Assembly (NCBI GenBank): GCA_004134995.1
Contig: REGP01000005.1
Coordinates: 62,001-126,000 of the forward strand
Direction of reading: 5' to 3'
Length of the DNA stretch: 64,000 nucleotides
From: Oxalobacteraceae bacterium CAVE-383
GTDB lineage: Bacteria; Pseudomonadota; Gammaproteobacteria; Burkholderiales; Burkholderiaceae_D
Part shown: piece by piece, positions 19,091 to 27,612 of the stretch
Numbering within the stretch: the first letter of the stretch is position 1
How the letters are laid out: each line of letters begins with the position of its first letter
Translations under genes and position numbers: made by a program
Notes under the pieces: model-generated
The model's input: the letters and a program-made list of their open reading frames with translations, nothing else
Databases searched by the model: none
Told to the model about the DNA's origin: nothing

Positions 19091-20155
19091 TCACGAGCCG
19101 AAACGCCGCATGACACCGAAGGTCACGAGGTCGGCGTCGTTTTTATTGGTGAAGGTGACGACCCGTGCGAAGTTGGTGAATACCTTCCAGTCCTTGCCCA
19201 GGCTGCGATCGAGCGTGACCGAAAACAGGCCGCTCAGCGTGGTGCGGTCGGTGCCGAGTTTATTCCTCGATACGTACGGCCCGGCGCCGGCGCTGATCGA
19301 CCAGTTCTCGCTGAACGGCTGCACATACCAGGCCTGGGCCGCGATGCCGCGCCGGTTGACGCGCGCGCCGTCATTGCCCTCATCCACGCCCGACAGCGAC
19401 ACCGCGAACTGGCCGTAATACTGCTTCGCCTCCAGCGAATAGCTGGGGTGGTAACCGGGGCCCGATTGATTGGTCTGCGCAAATCCGTATGAGGCGCCGA
19501 GCCAGACCGGATGGCCGTCCGATACGCCGCCCGGCGTGCCGGAACGCGTGGCGCCGATTTCCTTGCCGAGGCCGATCACGATCGCATCCGAATGCGGCGC
19601 ATTGGTAATGGCGACATGGTTATAGCCGATGCGCCACTGCAGGCCCTGCGAATACGCATCCAGACGCCCGATCAGCGCCAGGGACATCAGCGCGCCGACA
19701 CGGGCGTCGTCCGATTCCACGCCGTTCACGGTCGTGCGGTTCATGCTGAAATAAGGGCCGACGCCGAGCTCGACGCCAAAGGTGGGATTCAGGTTTTTGC
19801 GGAATACCATCTGTGCGGCGTAGCCGTCGCGATGGTTGTTGTCGGGATGGCCTTCGTTGTAATAGACGATATCCAGGCGCGGCGCTTCGGCCGCATTGAC
19901 ATAGCCGTTGCCGACCAGACCGAACGGATCGAAGGTATGGCCGATGCGGATTTCGCCGGCGCGCCAGCGCATCGTCCTGTGGCCGGTGGCGCCCTCTCCG
20001 CGGATAACGCCGTCGCCCATGGAAGCGGCCGCATAACCCGTATAAGGCGCCGGACCGGCCGTTTCCGGAATACTGCCGTCGTCGACCGGAGCCGCCAAAA
20101 CCGATGCCGCCAACGAGGACAGCGAAAGCACTGCGCATGCCGTGAATGTTTTCAT
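19091..20155 (-). CDS. Predicted outer-membrane beta-barrel protein
   Basis: A 354-residue exported protein. The signal peptide MKTFTACAVLSLSSLAASVLA ends at an AxA site; the start at 20155 is chosen for that reason over 20200. The rest is alternating hydrophobic and aromatic strands typical of a barrel (MRWRAGEIRIGHTFDPFGLVG, FGVELGVGPYFSMNRTT, WYVQPFSENWSISAGAGPYV), ending in the aromatic-terminated strand VTFGVMRRFGS. It is not an obvious general porin. No family could be named. Confidence 0.7.
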   Translation of the reverse strand: MKTFTACAVLSLSSLAASVLAAPVDDGSIPETAGPAPYTGYAAASMGDGVIRGEGATGHRTMRWRAGEIRIGHTFDPFGLVGNGYVNAAEAPRLDIVYYNEGHPDNNHRDGYAAQMVFRKNLNPTFGVELGVGPYFSMNRTTVNGVESDDARVGALMSLALIGRLDAYSQGLQWRIGYNHVAITNAPHSDAIVIGLGKEIGATRSGTPGGVSDGHPVWLGASYGFAQTNQSGPGYHPSYSLEAKQYYGQFAVSLSGVDEGNDGARVNRRGIAAQAWYVQPFSENWSISAGAGPYVSRNKLGTDRTTLSGLFSVTLDRSLGKDWKVFTNFARVVTFTNKNDADLVTFGVMRRFGS

Positions 20156-20254
20156 GGAATCTTTCTTGTTATTGGAATTGACCGATAGACACTCGGCCAT
20201 GCGCTTCGGTTCAATCGCACGCGGACAAGCTTATTGCGCCGCACCAAACAAAAA

Positions 20255-20277
20255 GCCCCGGTCACATGAACCGGGGC
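20255..20277 (-). terminator. Intrinsic terminator after the small secreted protein gene
   Basis: An 8-bp GC-rich stem (GCCCCGGT at 20255-20262 and its complement at 20270-20277) followed on the minus strand by TTTTTGTTTG. It ends the transcript of the gene at 20310-20624. Confidence 0.8.
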
Positions 20278-20309
20278 GTCCGTGCCGCACTGGCGCTGTA
20301 CATGCGTAC

Positions 20310-20624
20310 TTACGGATTGGTCGTGCCGTTTTCAGGATTGTTGCCGGCCGAAGGATTGCTGTTGGCGCCGCCGTTCGACGATTTCATCGAGCTGTCGCTC
20401 TTCTTGGCCTTTTTCATTTTTTTGGCCTTGGTCGATTTCATTTTCGTATTGGTGGCCGAATTGGTCGCGGCCGTGCCGGTGGGGGAATCGGTGGCGCGGG
20501 CATTATCGTCGCCGGTATTGCTCATGCTGGTGCCGGCCGAACTGCCGGCCGATTGCGCCATGGCGCCACCGGCCGCAAAAAGAAGCGCCATCAAGAGTGC
20601 AGAAATTTTGGTGGTTCGAATCAT
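20310..20624 (-). CDS. Small secreted low-complexity protein
   Basis: A 104-residue protein with a signal peptide (ISALLMALLFAAGGAMAQ, AxA cleavage site) and a disordered mature part: Ser/Thr/Asn-rich, a Lys-rich stretch KMKSTKAKKMKKAKKS, then an Asn/Pro-rich tail. CAGGAGATTG precedes the ATG. Similar low-complexity secreted proteins are common in Burkholderiales, with no assigned role. Monocistronic, with its own terminator. Confidence 0.7.
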   Translation of the reverse strand: MIRTTKISALLMALLFAAGGAMAQSAGSSAGTSMSNTGDDNARATDSPTGTAATNSATNTKMKSTKAKKMKKAKKSDSSMKSSNGGANSNPSAGNNPENGTTNP

Positions 20625-20755
20625 ATCAATCTCCTGGGGGTTAAATTTAAGGCAAGCTTGAACAGTGACTTTGCCCGTTCTCCCCGGATTTGACAGTCGG
20701 CGCGTTTCGCAAGCTCGCGTAAGTGTTCATGAAACCCTTTGTGAGGCAAACGACC

Positions 20756-22366
20756 TCATCCGCCCACGGTGGTGCGGGTCTTGAAAGGCCGGTATTGATA
20801 GAGCCAGGTTTCCGACAGCGTCTGATCCTTGCTGCGCAAATACAGGCGCATATCGACCGGCGCGTCGCCATCCACCGTCAGATCGAACTGGGCGCGCCAG
20901 TGACCCGGCACGTCGTTCGGCACCGCTTCGGTGAATACATAGGAAAACGTGCCGCGCGAGGCGCTCAGCACCGCTTCCGGCTTTTCGCCGAAGGCCAGTT
21001 TTTCCAGCGGCGCGCCCTTGAATTCGACCATGAACTTGCGCACGTTCGCCGGCCGCGGCTGGCCCGGCACGCCGCCGTTGCCGAGCCGGGTCGCCATGCA
21101 GCGTGCCAGCGGACTCGGAAACGGCTCGTCCTTCTGCCAGTGCAGCCGGTAGCGCAGCCGGTAGCTGCTGCCGGCGACGGCTTTTGCGCGCGGCACCCAC
21201 ATGGCGACGATATTGTCGTGGATCTCATCGTCGGTCGGAATCTCGACCAGTTGCACCGCGCCCTCGCCCCAGCCGTCCAGCGGTTCGACCCACAGGCTCG
21301 GCCGCCGCTCGTAGTGCACGCCGTCCTGATAATTATTGAAATCGCGATCGCGCTGCAGCAGGCCGAAGCCGCGCGGATTATTGTCGCCAAAGGCCGACGC
21401 CGTGGCCTGCATCGGATCGTTCAGCGGCCGCCAGATATGTTCGCCGGCGCCGTTCCAGATCGCCAGGCCGTCGGAGTCGTGCACCTCGGGCCGCCAGTCG
21501 GCGCCGGTGCCCTTGACCGATTCGGAAAACCAGTACATCGAGGTCAGCGGCGCAATGCCGAAGCGGTCGACGTCGCGGCGCAGGAACAGGGCGGTATCGA
21601 TATCCATGATCACGGCGGCGCTGCGGCGCATGGTGAATTTGTAGGCGCCGCAGATGCTCGGCCCGTCCAGCATGGCGTAGATGACGACGACGTCGCTGTT
21701 GTCTTCCGGGACGGTGAAATAAAAATGCGTGAAATTGGGGAATTCCTCGGCCTTGCCGGCCTGCGCCACGTCCAGCGCGATGCCGCGCGCCGACATGCCG
21801 TACTGATACAGATCGCCGATGGCGCGGAAATAGGATGCGCCGAGAAAGGCCACCCAGTCGTTCTTGCGCCAATCGAGCTTGGCCTGGTCGCCGCGGCGGC
21901 TTTCCTGGAAACGGAATCCGGCAAAGCCGCTGCCGCGCGGCAGCTTGCGGGCCGGGCTGTCGGCCGGCATGTCGAAGTATTTTTCGTCATAGACGATTTC
22001 GCGCGCGCTGGCGCCTTCGACCAGCATCATGCGCACCGGCGCCTGGAAAAAACGGCCGAGATGGAAGAAGGTGACGGGGAATTGCCCGGGCCCGTCGGCA
22101 AACAGGGCGTAATCGGTATTGAATTTGATCTGGCCATGCGCCGCGTAATCGATCTTGTCCAGGATATCGCGGGGCGGCGTCGGCTGCGGCCGGTACGGCG
22201 CCTGCGCCTGCGAACGGGCCTGCGCGATCAGGGCCTCGAATGAAAAAGCCGATGCAGGTCCCAGCTTGACGCGATTGGCGGCGATGGCTTCCGGCGCAAT
22301 GCCCAAAGCGGCAAGCGTGGCGGCAGCGGCGGCGGAATGCAGGAACGTACGGCGATTGGTCGTCAT
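20756..22366 (-). CDS. opgD: Glucan biosynthesis protein D, periplasmic
   Basis: Periplasmic protein shaping osmoregulated glucans. The 536 residues start at 22366 with a twin-arginine signal: MTTNRRTFLHSAAAAATLAALG. Typical OpgG/OpgD segments follow: FSFEALIAQARSQAQAPY, PVTFFHLGRFFQAPVRMML, SSYFRAIGDLYQYGMSARG-like SYFRAIGDLYQYGMSARGIA, the domain with PLTSMYWFSE, and the C-terminal Ig-like domain. The Tat signal supports OpgD over OpgG, which uses Sec. No opgH is adjacent. Hairpin element copy C begins 38 bases upstream. Confidence 0.9.
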   Translation of the reverse strand: MTTNRRTFLHSAAAAATLAALGIAPEAIAANRVKLGPASAFSFEALIAQARSQAQAPYRPQPTPPRDILDKIDYAAHGQIKFNTDYALFADGPGQFPVTFFHLGRFFQAPVRMMLVEGASAREIVYDEKYFDMPADSPARKLPRGSGFAGFRFQESRRGDQAKLDWRKNDWVAFLGASYFRAIGDLYQYGMSARGIALDVAQAGKAEEFPNFTHFYFTVPEDNSDVVVIYAMLDGPSICGAYKFTMRRSAAVIMDIDTALFLRRDVDRFGIAPLTSMYWFSESVKGTGADWRPEVHDSDGLAIWNGAGEHIWRPLNDPMQATASAFGDNNPRGFGLLQRDRDFNNYQDGVHYERRPSLWVEPLDGWGEGAVQLVEIPTDDEIHDNIVAMWVPRAKAVAGSSYRLRYRLHWQKDEPFPSPLARCMATRLGNGGVPGQPRPANVRKFMVEFKGAPLEKLAFGEKPEAVLSASRGTFSYVFTEAVPNDVPGHWRAQFDLTVDGDAPVDMRLYLRSKDQTLSETWLYQYRPFKTRTTVGG

Positions 22367-22403
22367 TGGGAATGGGTCTCTCAATAATAAATGAATGTAA
22401 AAA

Positions 22404-22523
22404 GCTATTGCAGCATCGGCAAGGCCGGGTGTTGTGCGAAGTGAGGTAAAGGGGGAGACGGCCGAAGGCCGGCGGAGGACACGAACGCAGTACAACGCCC
22501 GGCCTTGCCGATGCTGCAATAGC
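22404..22523. repeat. Hairpin element, copy C (conserved core, locus-specific stem)
   Basis: A 32-bp inverted repeat (22404-22435 and 22492-22523) with one mismatch encloses a 56-base loop nearly identical to copy A outside the inner palindrome. In that palindrome both halves differ from copies A and B yet still pair. The outer 23 bp of the stem are unique to this locus. Unlike A and B it lies upstream of a gene (opgD), in a divergent region. Confidence 0.85.
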
Positions 22524-22881
22524 CGCCAAGGATAGCAAAGCCCGGATTGGAACGCCGGCAAGACGCACTGTTCATATTCCATAAAAAGTGAGTTAGCTTA
22601 TTCGGCATGGTTATTTCCTTGATGCGGCCACAGTGCGTAAAATCTGTCCAATTCATACCTATTAAATTGCCTATCTATTAGAAATTATTTTATAAATACG
22701 AAAAACAAGCGGGATTTTTAAGCGAATTTCGGCATAATCCTGGCTTATAGTTCGCTTAAAATGCATAAAATATGCTTTTTCCTATTTATGAACACCCATC
22801 TAACTTAATCATGTAAAGCAAGTCGGTAATAGGCAATCAATATCTGCTGTTCGATTTTTAACATTTATTCACGGAATCATC
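22524..22881 (+). promoter_or_regulatory. AT-rich promoter region of the ABC importer, with an inverted repeat
   Basis: No gene is seen here. The region is much more AT-rich than its surroundings. It holds a perfect 10-bp inverted repeat, TTTAAGCGAA at 22717-22726 and its complement at 22751-22760, and a small palindrome GCATA-AAA-TATGC at 22763-22775. These lie 105-165 bases before the importer start and are candidate operator sites. Confidence 0.45.
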
Positions 22882-23853
22882 ATGTCAATCAAACGATTGT
22901 TACAATCGGCCGCAGCACTCGCGCTGCTGGGCGCCACGTTGTTGGCCGCGCCTGCTTTCGCGCAAACCAAGATCCGCATCGGCCTGATCGGCACCAATGA
23001 GTCGCAATTGCCGATTCTGATCGCGATCGACAAGGGATTTTTCAAGGCCGAGAACCTCGACGTGGAAACCGTGCCCTTCCGCGGCGGCGGCATCGCGGTG
23101 CAGGCCTTCATCGGCGGCTCGATCGATCTGGCCGCATTTGCGACCGATCACGTGCTGCGCCTGAATAACCGCGGCATCGACGCCCGCTTCCTGATCGGCA
23201 TCGACCGCTTCATCACTTATACGATCATCGTCCCCGCCGGCAAGAACTACAAGGATCTGAACGATCTGAAAGGCAAGAAGATTGGCGTCAGCGCGCCGGG
23301 CAGCTATTCGGACAACATCCTGCGCTGGTCGCTCAAGACGCTGGGCATGAATCCCGATCGCGATGTGACCATCGTCGGCATCGGCGACGGCAACACCGCC
23401 AAGGCCGGCCTGATCTCGGGCCAGGTCGACGCCATCATGGCGACCACCGCCGACGTGCTGGATTATCAGCTGGCCGAAGCCGGCAAATTCGTCATCCTGA
23501 AGGACTGGCGCACCATCCCGCATTCGGGACAAGCCGTGATCGGCCGCCAGCGCTGGGTCGACGCCAATCCCGCCGCCGCCAAAGGCGTGGCGCGCGCCGT
23601 GCTGAAAGCCGAACAACTGATCCAGACCGATCCGGCCGAAGTCCGCAAGATCATCAAGGAACTGTTCCCGGCCCGCAGCGACGCTTACGTCAAGGCCTAT
23701 GCGGACGAAGTGCCGAAGCTGCTGTCCGCCGACGGCAGGATTTCGCCGCAGGGCTATATCCGCATGAATGAAATCCTGCGCACGCTGGAACCGGACCTGA
23801 AAGCGATCGATCAATCCAAGGTCGACCTCACCAACACACTGCTGGGCCGTTGA
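22882..23853 (+). CDS. ABC transporter substrate-binding protein (NMT1/SsuA type)
   Basis: Periplasmic binding protein of 323 residues with a Sec signal ending AAPAFAQ. The fold is of the NMT1/TauA/SsuA class: KIRIGLIGTNESQLPILIAI, KGFFKAENLDVETVPFRGGG, GSIDLAAFATDH, LKGKKIGVSAPGSYSDNI. Family members bind sulfonates, nitrate, thiamine precursors or aromatic acids; the ligand here is unknown. First gene of a binding protein-permease-ATPase operon. Confidence 0.85.
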   Translation: MSIKRLLQSAAALALLGATLLAAPAFAQTKIRIGLIGTNESQLPILIAIDKGFFKAENLDVETVPFRGGGIAVQAFIGGSIDLAAFATDHVLRLNNRGIDARFLIGIDRFITYTIIVPAGKNYKDLNDLKGKKIGVSAPGSYSDNILRWSLKTLGMNPDRDVTIVGIGDGNTAKAGLISGQVDAIMATTADVLDYQLAEAGKFVILKDWRTIPHSGQAVIGRQRWVDANPAAAKGVARAVLKAEQLIQTDPAEVRKIIKELFPARSDAYVKAYADEVPKLLSADGRISPQGYIRMNEILRTLEPDLKAIDQSKVDLTNTLLGR

Positions 23854-23864
23854 GCGGAGAGCGC

Positions 23865-24689
23865 ATGGAAATTCCTACCACTTCCGTCACCGATGTCGGC
23901 GACAGCGGCGCGGCGCTGGTTTCGCCGCCGGCCGCGGCCGATGACGCCGGCAAGATTTTCCTGGGCCGCGTCGGGTTCGCGGTGTTCATCATCGGGCTCT
24001 GGGAAGCCGCGGCGCGCTGGGTGCTCGATCCGTTCTGGATCGGCCAGCCGTCCACCGTGGTGGTGCGCATCTGGAGCCTGATCACCAGCGGCGATCTCTG
24101 GTGGCACACCGTGCCGACCGTGGGCCAGGCCGCCGCCGGCCTGATCCTGAGCCTGATCGTCGGCATTCCGATCGGCCTGCTGTTCGCCTACAACCGCTAT
24201 ATCGAAAAAGTGCTGGAGCCGTTTTTCCTGGGCCTCTACAGCATCCCGCGCATCGCGCTGGCGCCGCTGTTCATCCTGTGGTTCGGCATCGGGCCGATGT
24301 CCAAGATCGTGATGGCGTTTTCGCTGGTGGTGTTCATGGTGATCCTGAATACCTATGAAGGCATGCGCGGCGTCGATCGCGAGCTGGTCGACATGATGCG
24401 CGCGATGCGCGCCAAGCGCGGCTACATTCTGCGCAAGGTCTTGCTGCCGGCGATCGTGCCATGGATCTTCGCGTCGATCCGCGTCGGCGTCGGGCTGGCG
24501 CTGATCGGCTCCGTGGTCGGTGAATTGCTGGGATCGAATCGGGGCCTGGGCTGGTACGTCGAACGCTCCGCCGGACAGATCGACATCGTCGGCGTCTTCA
24601 CTGGCCTGGTGGTGCTGATGATCGTCGGCATGCTGCTCAATGAAATCGTCAAACTGGTCGAGCGGCGCTTCCTGCGCAACCGCTATTGA
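23865..24689 (+). CDS. ABC transporter permease (NitT/TauT family)
   Basis: Inner-membrane permease of 274 residues with about six helices. GGAGAG just upstream supports the ATG at 23865 over a TTG at 23850. The coupling loop is visible in RAMRAKRGYILRKVLLPAIVP, with the family's GVGLALIGSVVGELLGSNRGLGW. It follows the binding-protein gene by 11 bases and almost touches the ATPase gene. Confidence 0.88.
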   Translation: MEIPTTSVTDVGDSGAALVSPPAAADDAGKIFLGRVGFAVFIIGLWEAAARWVLDPFWIGQPSTVVVRIWSLITSGDLWWHTVPTVGQAAAGLILSLIVGIPIGLLFAYNRYIEKVLEPFFLGLYSIPRIALAPLFILWFGIGPMSKIVMAFSLVVFMVILNTYEGMRGVDRELVDMMRAMRAKRGYILRKVLLPAIVPWIFASIRVGVGLALIGSVVGELLGSNRGLGWYVERSAGQIDIVGVFTGLVVLMIVGMLLNEIVKLVERRFLRNRY

Positions 24690-24694
24690 ACTCC

Positions 24695-25543
24695 ATGCCC
24701 ACCAACGAAAAAACCGACATGCATGCCCTGTTAAATGAATTCGACCGCCCTGCCGGCGGCGAAAAAGCGGTTCCGGCAGTCCGGATCAGCCGTGTCGCGA
24801 TGAATTACGGCGGCGCCGAACTGGCGCTGGCCGACATCAGCCTGGACGTCAGGGAAGGCGAATTCCTGTCCATCGTCGGCCCCAGCGGCTGCGGCAAGTC
24901 GACGCTGCTGAAACTGATTTCCGGCCTGGAGCGGCCATCGGCCGGCGAAGTCACCGTGCGCGGCGAACGCGTCAACGGCACGCCGGCAGGCATCGGCTTC
25001 ATGTTCCAGCGCGACGCCCTGCTGCCCTGGGCGACCGTGCGCGAAAACATCGAGGTCGGCCTCGAATGCGGCAATTATCCGAAGGAGCAGCGCCCCGCCC
25101 GCATCGACGAGCTGCTGAAATTCACCGGCCTGGAACGCTTCGCGCAATACTATCCGCGCGCGCTGTCCGGCGGCATGCGCCAGCGCGTTGCGCTGGGCCG
25201 CATCCTGGCCTACGCGCCCGATATCTACCTGATGGACGAACCGTTCGGCGCGCTCGATGCGCAGACCAAGGTCATGATGGGCCAGGAACTGCTGAACATC
25301 TGGAGCAGCTTCCAGAAAACCCTGGTGTTCGTCACGCACGACATCGAGGAAGCGGTCAGCCTGTCGGACCGCGTCATCGTGATGAGCGGCCGGCCGGGCC
25401 ACATCAAGTCCGAATACAGCATCGACCTGGAACGTCCGCGCAACGCCCGCGAAGCGCGCAAACTGCCGCGCTTCCACCACTTCGTGGATGCGATCTGGAA
25501 TGACATCATGTCGGAGAAGCTGGCCGACGTTGGCGTGAAGTAA
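24695..25543 (+). CDS. ABC transporter ATPase (NitT/TauT family)
   Basis: Cytosolic ATPase of 282 residues. Walker A is VGPSGCGKSTLLK, the Q-loop FMFQRDALLPW, the signature ALSGGMRQRVALGRILA, Walker B IYLMDEPFGALDA, and the switch His is in VFVTHDIEEA. The ATG at 24695 lies five bases after the permease stop; a TTG at 24686 would overlap it. It completes a one-permease importer and converges with the PhnN-phosphorylase gene 22 bases on. Confidence 0.9.
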   Translation: MPTNEKTDMHALLNEFDRPAGGEKAVPAVRISRVAMNYGGAELALADISLDVREGEFLSIVGPSGCGKSTLLKLISGLERPSAGEVTVRGERVNGTPAGIGFMFQRDALLPWATVRENIEVGLECGNYPKEQRPARIDELLKFTGLERFAQYYPRALSGGMRQRVALGRILAYAPDIYLMDEPFGALDAQTKVMMGQELLNIWSSFQKTLVFVTHDIEEAVSLSDRVIVMSGRPGHIKSEYSIDLERPRNAREARKLPRFHHFVDAIWNDIMSEKLADVGVK

Positions 25544-25565
25544 CGCATGGATTGACCGGCGGCAA

Positions 25566-27605
25566 TCAGCTTTCCATTACATACCCGGCATCGAGTTCGG
25601 CCAGCAGCGCAGCCGATTCGAGATCGTTGGCGTTATCGGAATGAATGACGAACAAAGGCTGGCCCACCGCCACCGATTGCCCCACGCCGCACAGCAGGTC
25701 GATGCCCGCGCCCTTGTCCTGCGGCGCACCCGCGCGGCGAGCGATGCCGGCGATGACGAAGCCGTTGATTTCGGTAACCATTCCCGCCCGCGTCGCAAGG
25801 ATCTTTTGCGTCAGCCTTCCCGGCGGAACAGGCGTACGGCGCCCCTGCGCATCGATGATCTTTTCAAAAGCAGCGCGCGCGGCGCCCGAGGCCAGCAATT
25901 TCTCCGCCACTTCCCGGCCTTTGATTTCATCTCCGACCGATGGATCCCAGGCCAATATGCGACTGGCGAAAAACAGTGCTTTTTCGCGCAGGTCGGCCGG
26001 CGCTTCGGGATGCCCGTCGAGCACCCATTCCACGTCGCGCACTTCCAGCGCCGGACCGATGCCGCGCCCGATCGGACGGCTGCCGTCGGTGGTGAAGGCT
26101 TTGACCTGCAGGCCCATGCCGCCGCCGGTCTTTTCAAACAAGTCGGCCAATGCCCTGGCCTCTTCATAGGTCTTGAGCTTGGTCTGCTTGCCGAACGGCA
26201 GATCGACGATCACATGGGTCGAGCCAGCGGTCAATTTCTTCGACAGAATCGACGCCACCGACCAGCGGTTCGAATTGATTCCCAAAGGACGCGTAATCGC
26301 ATTCATGACATCGTCCACCACGGAATGGTTCAGGCGGCCGTTCCAGGCGATGCACGCGCGCGCCTGGGCCACGCAGCGCCGTACATCATTGACGTCCAGA
26401 TCGACTTTGGCGACCGCTTCCATTGCATCGGCGGTACCGGCAGCGGAAGTAATCGCGCGCGAGGAAGTCTTGGGCATCGCCAGCCCGAACGCAGCCACGA
26501 TCGGCACCACGATCAACGTGATGCGGCTGCCGGGAATGCCTCCCATCGAATGCTTGTCCACCACGATCGGTTCGTCCCAGTGCATCGGCGTCGAAAAGCC
26601 GGCGCGCACCTTGGCCAGCGCCAATACCTCCGCGTCGCTCAGGTGCTTGGTCGCCGTGACCAGGAAGGCGGCGATTTCACTGTCCGCATAACGGCCTTCG
26701 ATGATGTCGCGCAGCAGGATGCGGTATTGCGCTTCGTCCAACTCGCCGCCGTTGACCTTGTCCATCAGTGCCTGGCGGCTGGCCGGCGAGGGCGTGCGCC
26801 GGATCGATACCGCAGCGCCCTCCGGCAATCCCAGCGCCTGAAAGCTCTCCGCCGACAGGCCGATTTCATCGGCCTCCAGTAAAGCCGGCGCATTCATTTT
26901 ATGCATCCTGACGCTGACCGCGGCGCCGCCGCCCAGCACTTCGATCTTGGCGTCGCCGATGTAATCGTCGGCGGACAGCATCTCGCTGCCCATCGGCAGA
27001 TAGCCCACCATTTCCCGTCCGGTATGAATCGGCACGCTGCGCAGGCGCATCCGCTGCGCCGCCTTTTCCAGCGTGAAGATAAAACGCTGGATGCCCTGCT
27101 CCAGGCTGCCGTCGTTCATCACCCGCAATGTTTCGATGTCTTCCGGCAAGGCGTCGACCTGGCGCTGCAGGCGTTTCTTGATTTCGTCTCCCGTTTCCCG
27201 GCCACGGCCCTTGATGCGCGCGGCCAGCACCTCCGGCGGCGCGGTTACTTCAATGACCACCAGCCGCGGCACACAGCCGGACAAGGCCTTGACCATGGCG
27301 CGCGAACCGTTGGCGATGACGTGCCGGCCGGCCTGAAGCGCGTTCAGCAGCGCGACCGGCAGGCCATAGCGCAACCCATGCGCCTCCCAGGTAATCAGGA
27401 AGGAACCGGCAGCGTCGGCGGCGGCGAACTGCGCGGCATCCATCGCCAGATGATCTTCCCCCGGCGCGCCGGCCGGGCGGGTAATGACGCGTTGAGCGAA
27501 AGCAAACCGCTGCGACGCTTCCAGGGAAGCGCGCGCGCCGTCGATCAGCGAATCCTTGCCAGCGCCGCTGGGTCCGACGACGAAGAAAAATGTACCTCCG
27601 CTCAT
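25566..27605 (-). CDS. Fusion: PhnN ribose 1,5-bisphosphokinase + AMP-phosphorylase-type NMP phosphorylase
   Basis: A 679-residue two-domain enzyme. Residues 1 to about 185 are PhnN: a P-loop GPSGAGKDS at 11-19 and a guanylate-kinase-like fold; PhnN phosphorylates ribose 1,5-bisphosphate to PRPP. Residues about 190-679 are a pyrimidine-nucleoside-phosphorylase fold. They include the extra N-terminal domain of archaeal AMP phosphorylases and their motifs [12 protein letters not shown] (350-361) and [20 protein letters not shown] (378-397) in place of the E. coli DeoA forms. AMP phosphorylases release base plus ribose 1,5-bisphosphate, exactly the substrate of the fused PhnN. So the fusion should turn a nucleoside monophosphate plus phosphate plus ATP into free base plus PRPP. 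It starts seven bases after nadC in the same operon. Which nucleotide it uses is inference; NaMN is the best guess from context. Confidence 0.85.
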   Translation of the reverse strand: MSGGTFFFVVGPSGAGKDSLIDGARASLEASQRFAFAQRVITRPAGAPGEDHLAMDAAQFAAADAAGSFLITWEAHGLRYGLPVALLNALQAGRHVIANGSRAMVKALSGCVPRLVVIEVTAPPEVLAARIKGRGRETGDEIKKRLQRQVDALPEDIETLRVMNDGSLEQGIQRFIFTLEKAAQRMRLRSVPIHTGREMVGYLPMGSEMLSADDYIGDAKIEVLGGGAAVSVRMHKMNAPALLEADEIGLSAESFQALGLPEGAAVSIRRTPSPASRQALMDKVNGGELDEAQYRILLRDIIEGRYADSEIAAFLVTATKHLSDAEVLALAKVRAGFSTPMHWDEPIVVDKHSMGGIPGSRITLIVVPIVAAFGLAMPKTSSRAITSAAGTADAMEAVAKVDLDVNDVRRCVAQARACIAWNGRLNHSVVDDVMNAITRPLGINSNRWSVASILSKKLTAGSTHVIVDLPFGKQTKLKTYEEARALADLFEKTGGGMGLQVKAFTTDGSRPIGRGIGPALEVRDVEWVLDGHPEAPADLREKALFFASRILAWDPSVGDEIKGREVAEKLLASGAARAAFEKIIDAQGRRTPVPPGRLTQKILATRAGMVTEINGFVIAGIARRAGAPQDKGAGIDLLCGVGQSVAVGQPLFVIHSDNANDLESAALLAELDAGYVMES

Positions 27606-27612
27606 GGTCCGC

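Noticed and set aside
22405-22656. Minus-strand frame containing an ALYCVRV-like or AFVSSAGLRPSPP-like stretch
   Set aside because: This is a translation of hairpin element copy C; similar false proteins arise at copies A and B.
25566-27605. Annotating the fusion as thymidine phosphorylase
   Set aside because: The motifs around residues 350-400 are of the AMP-phosphorylase type and differ from E. coli DeoA.
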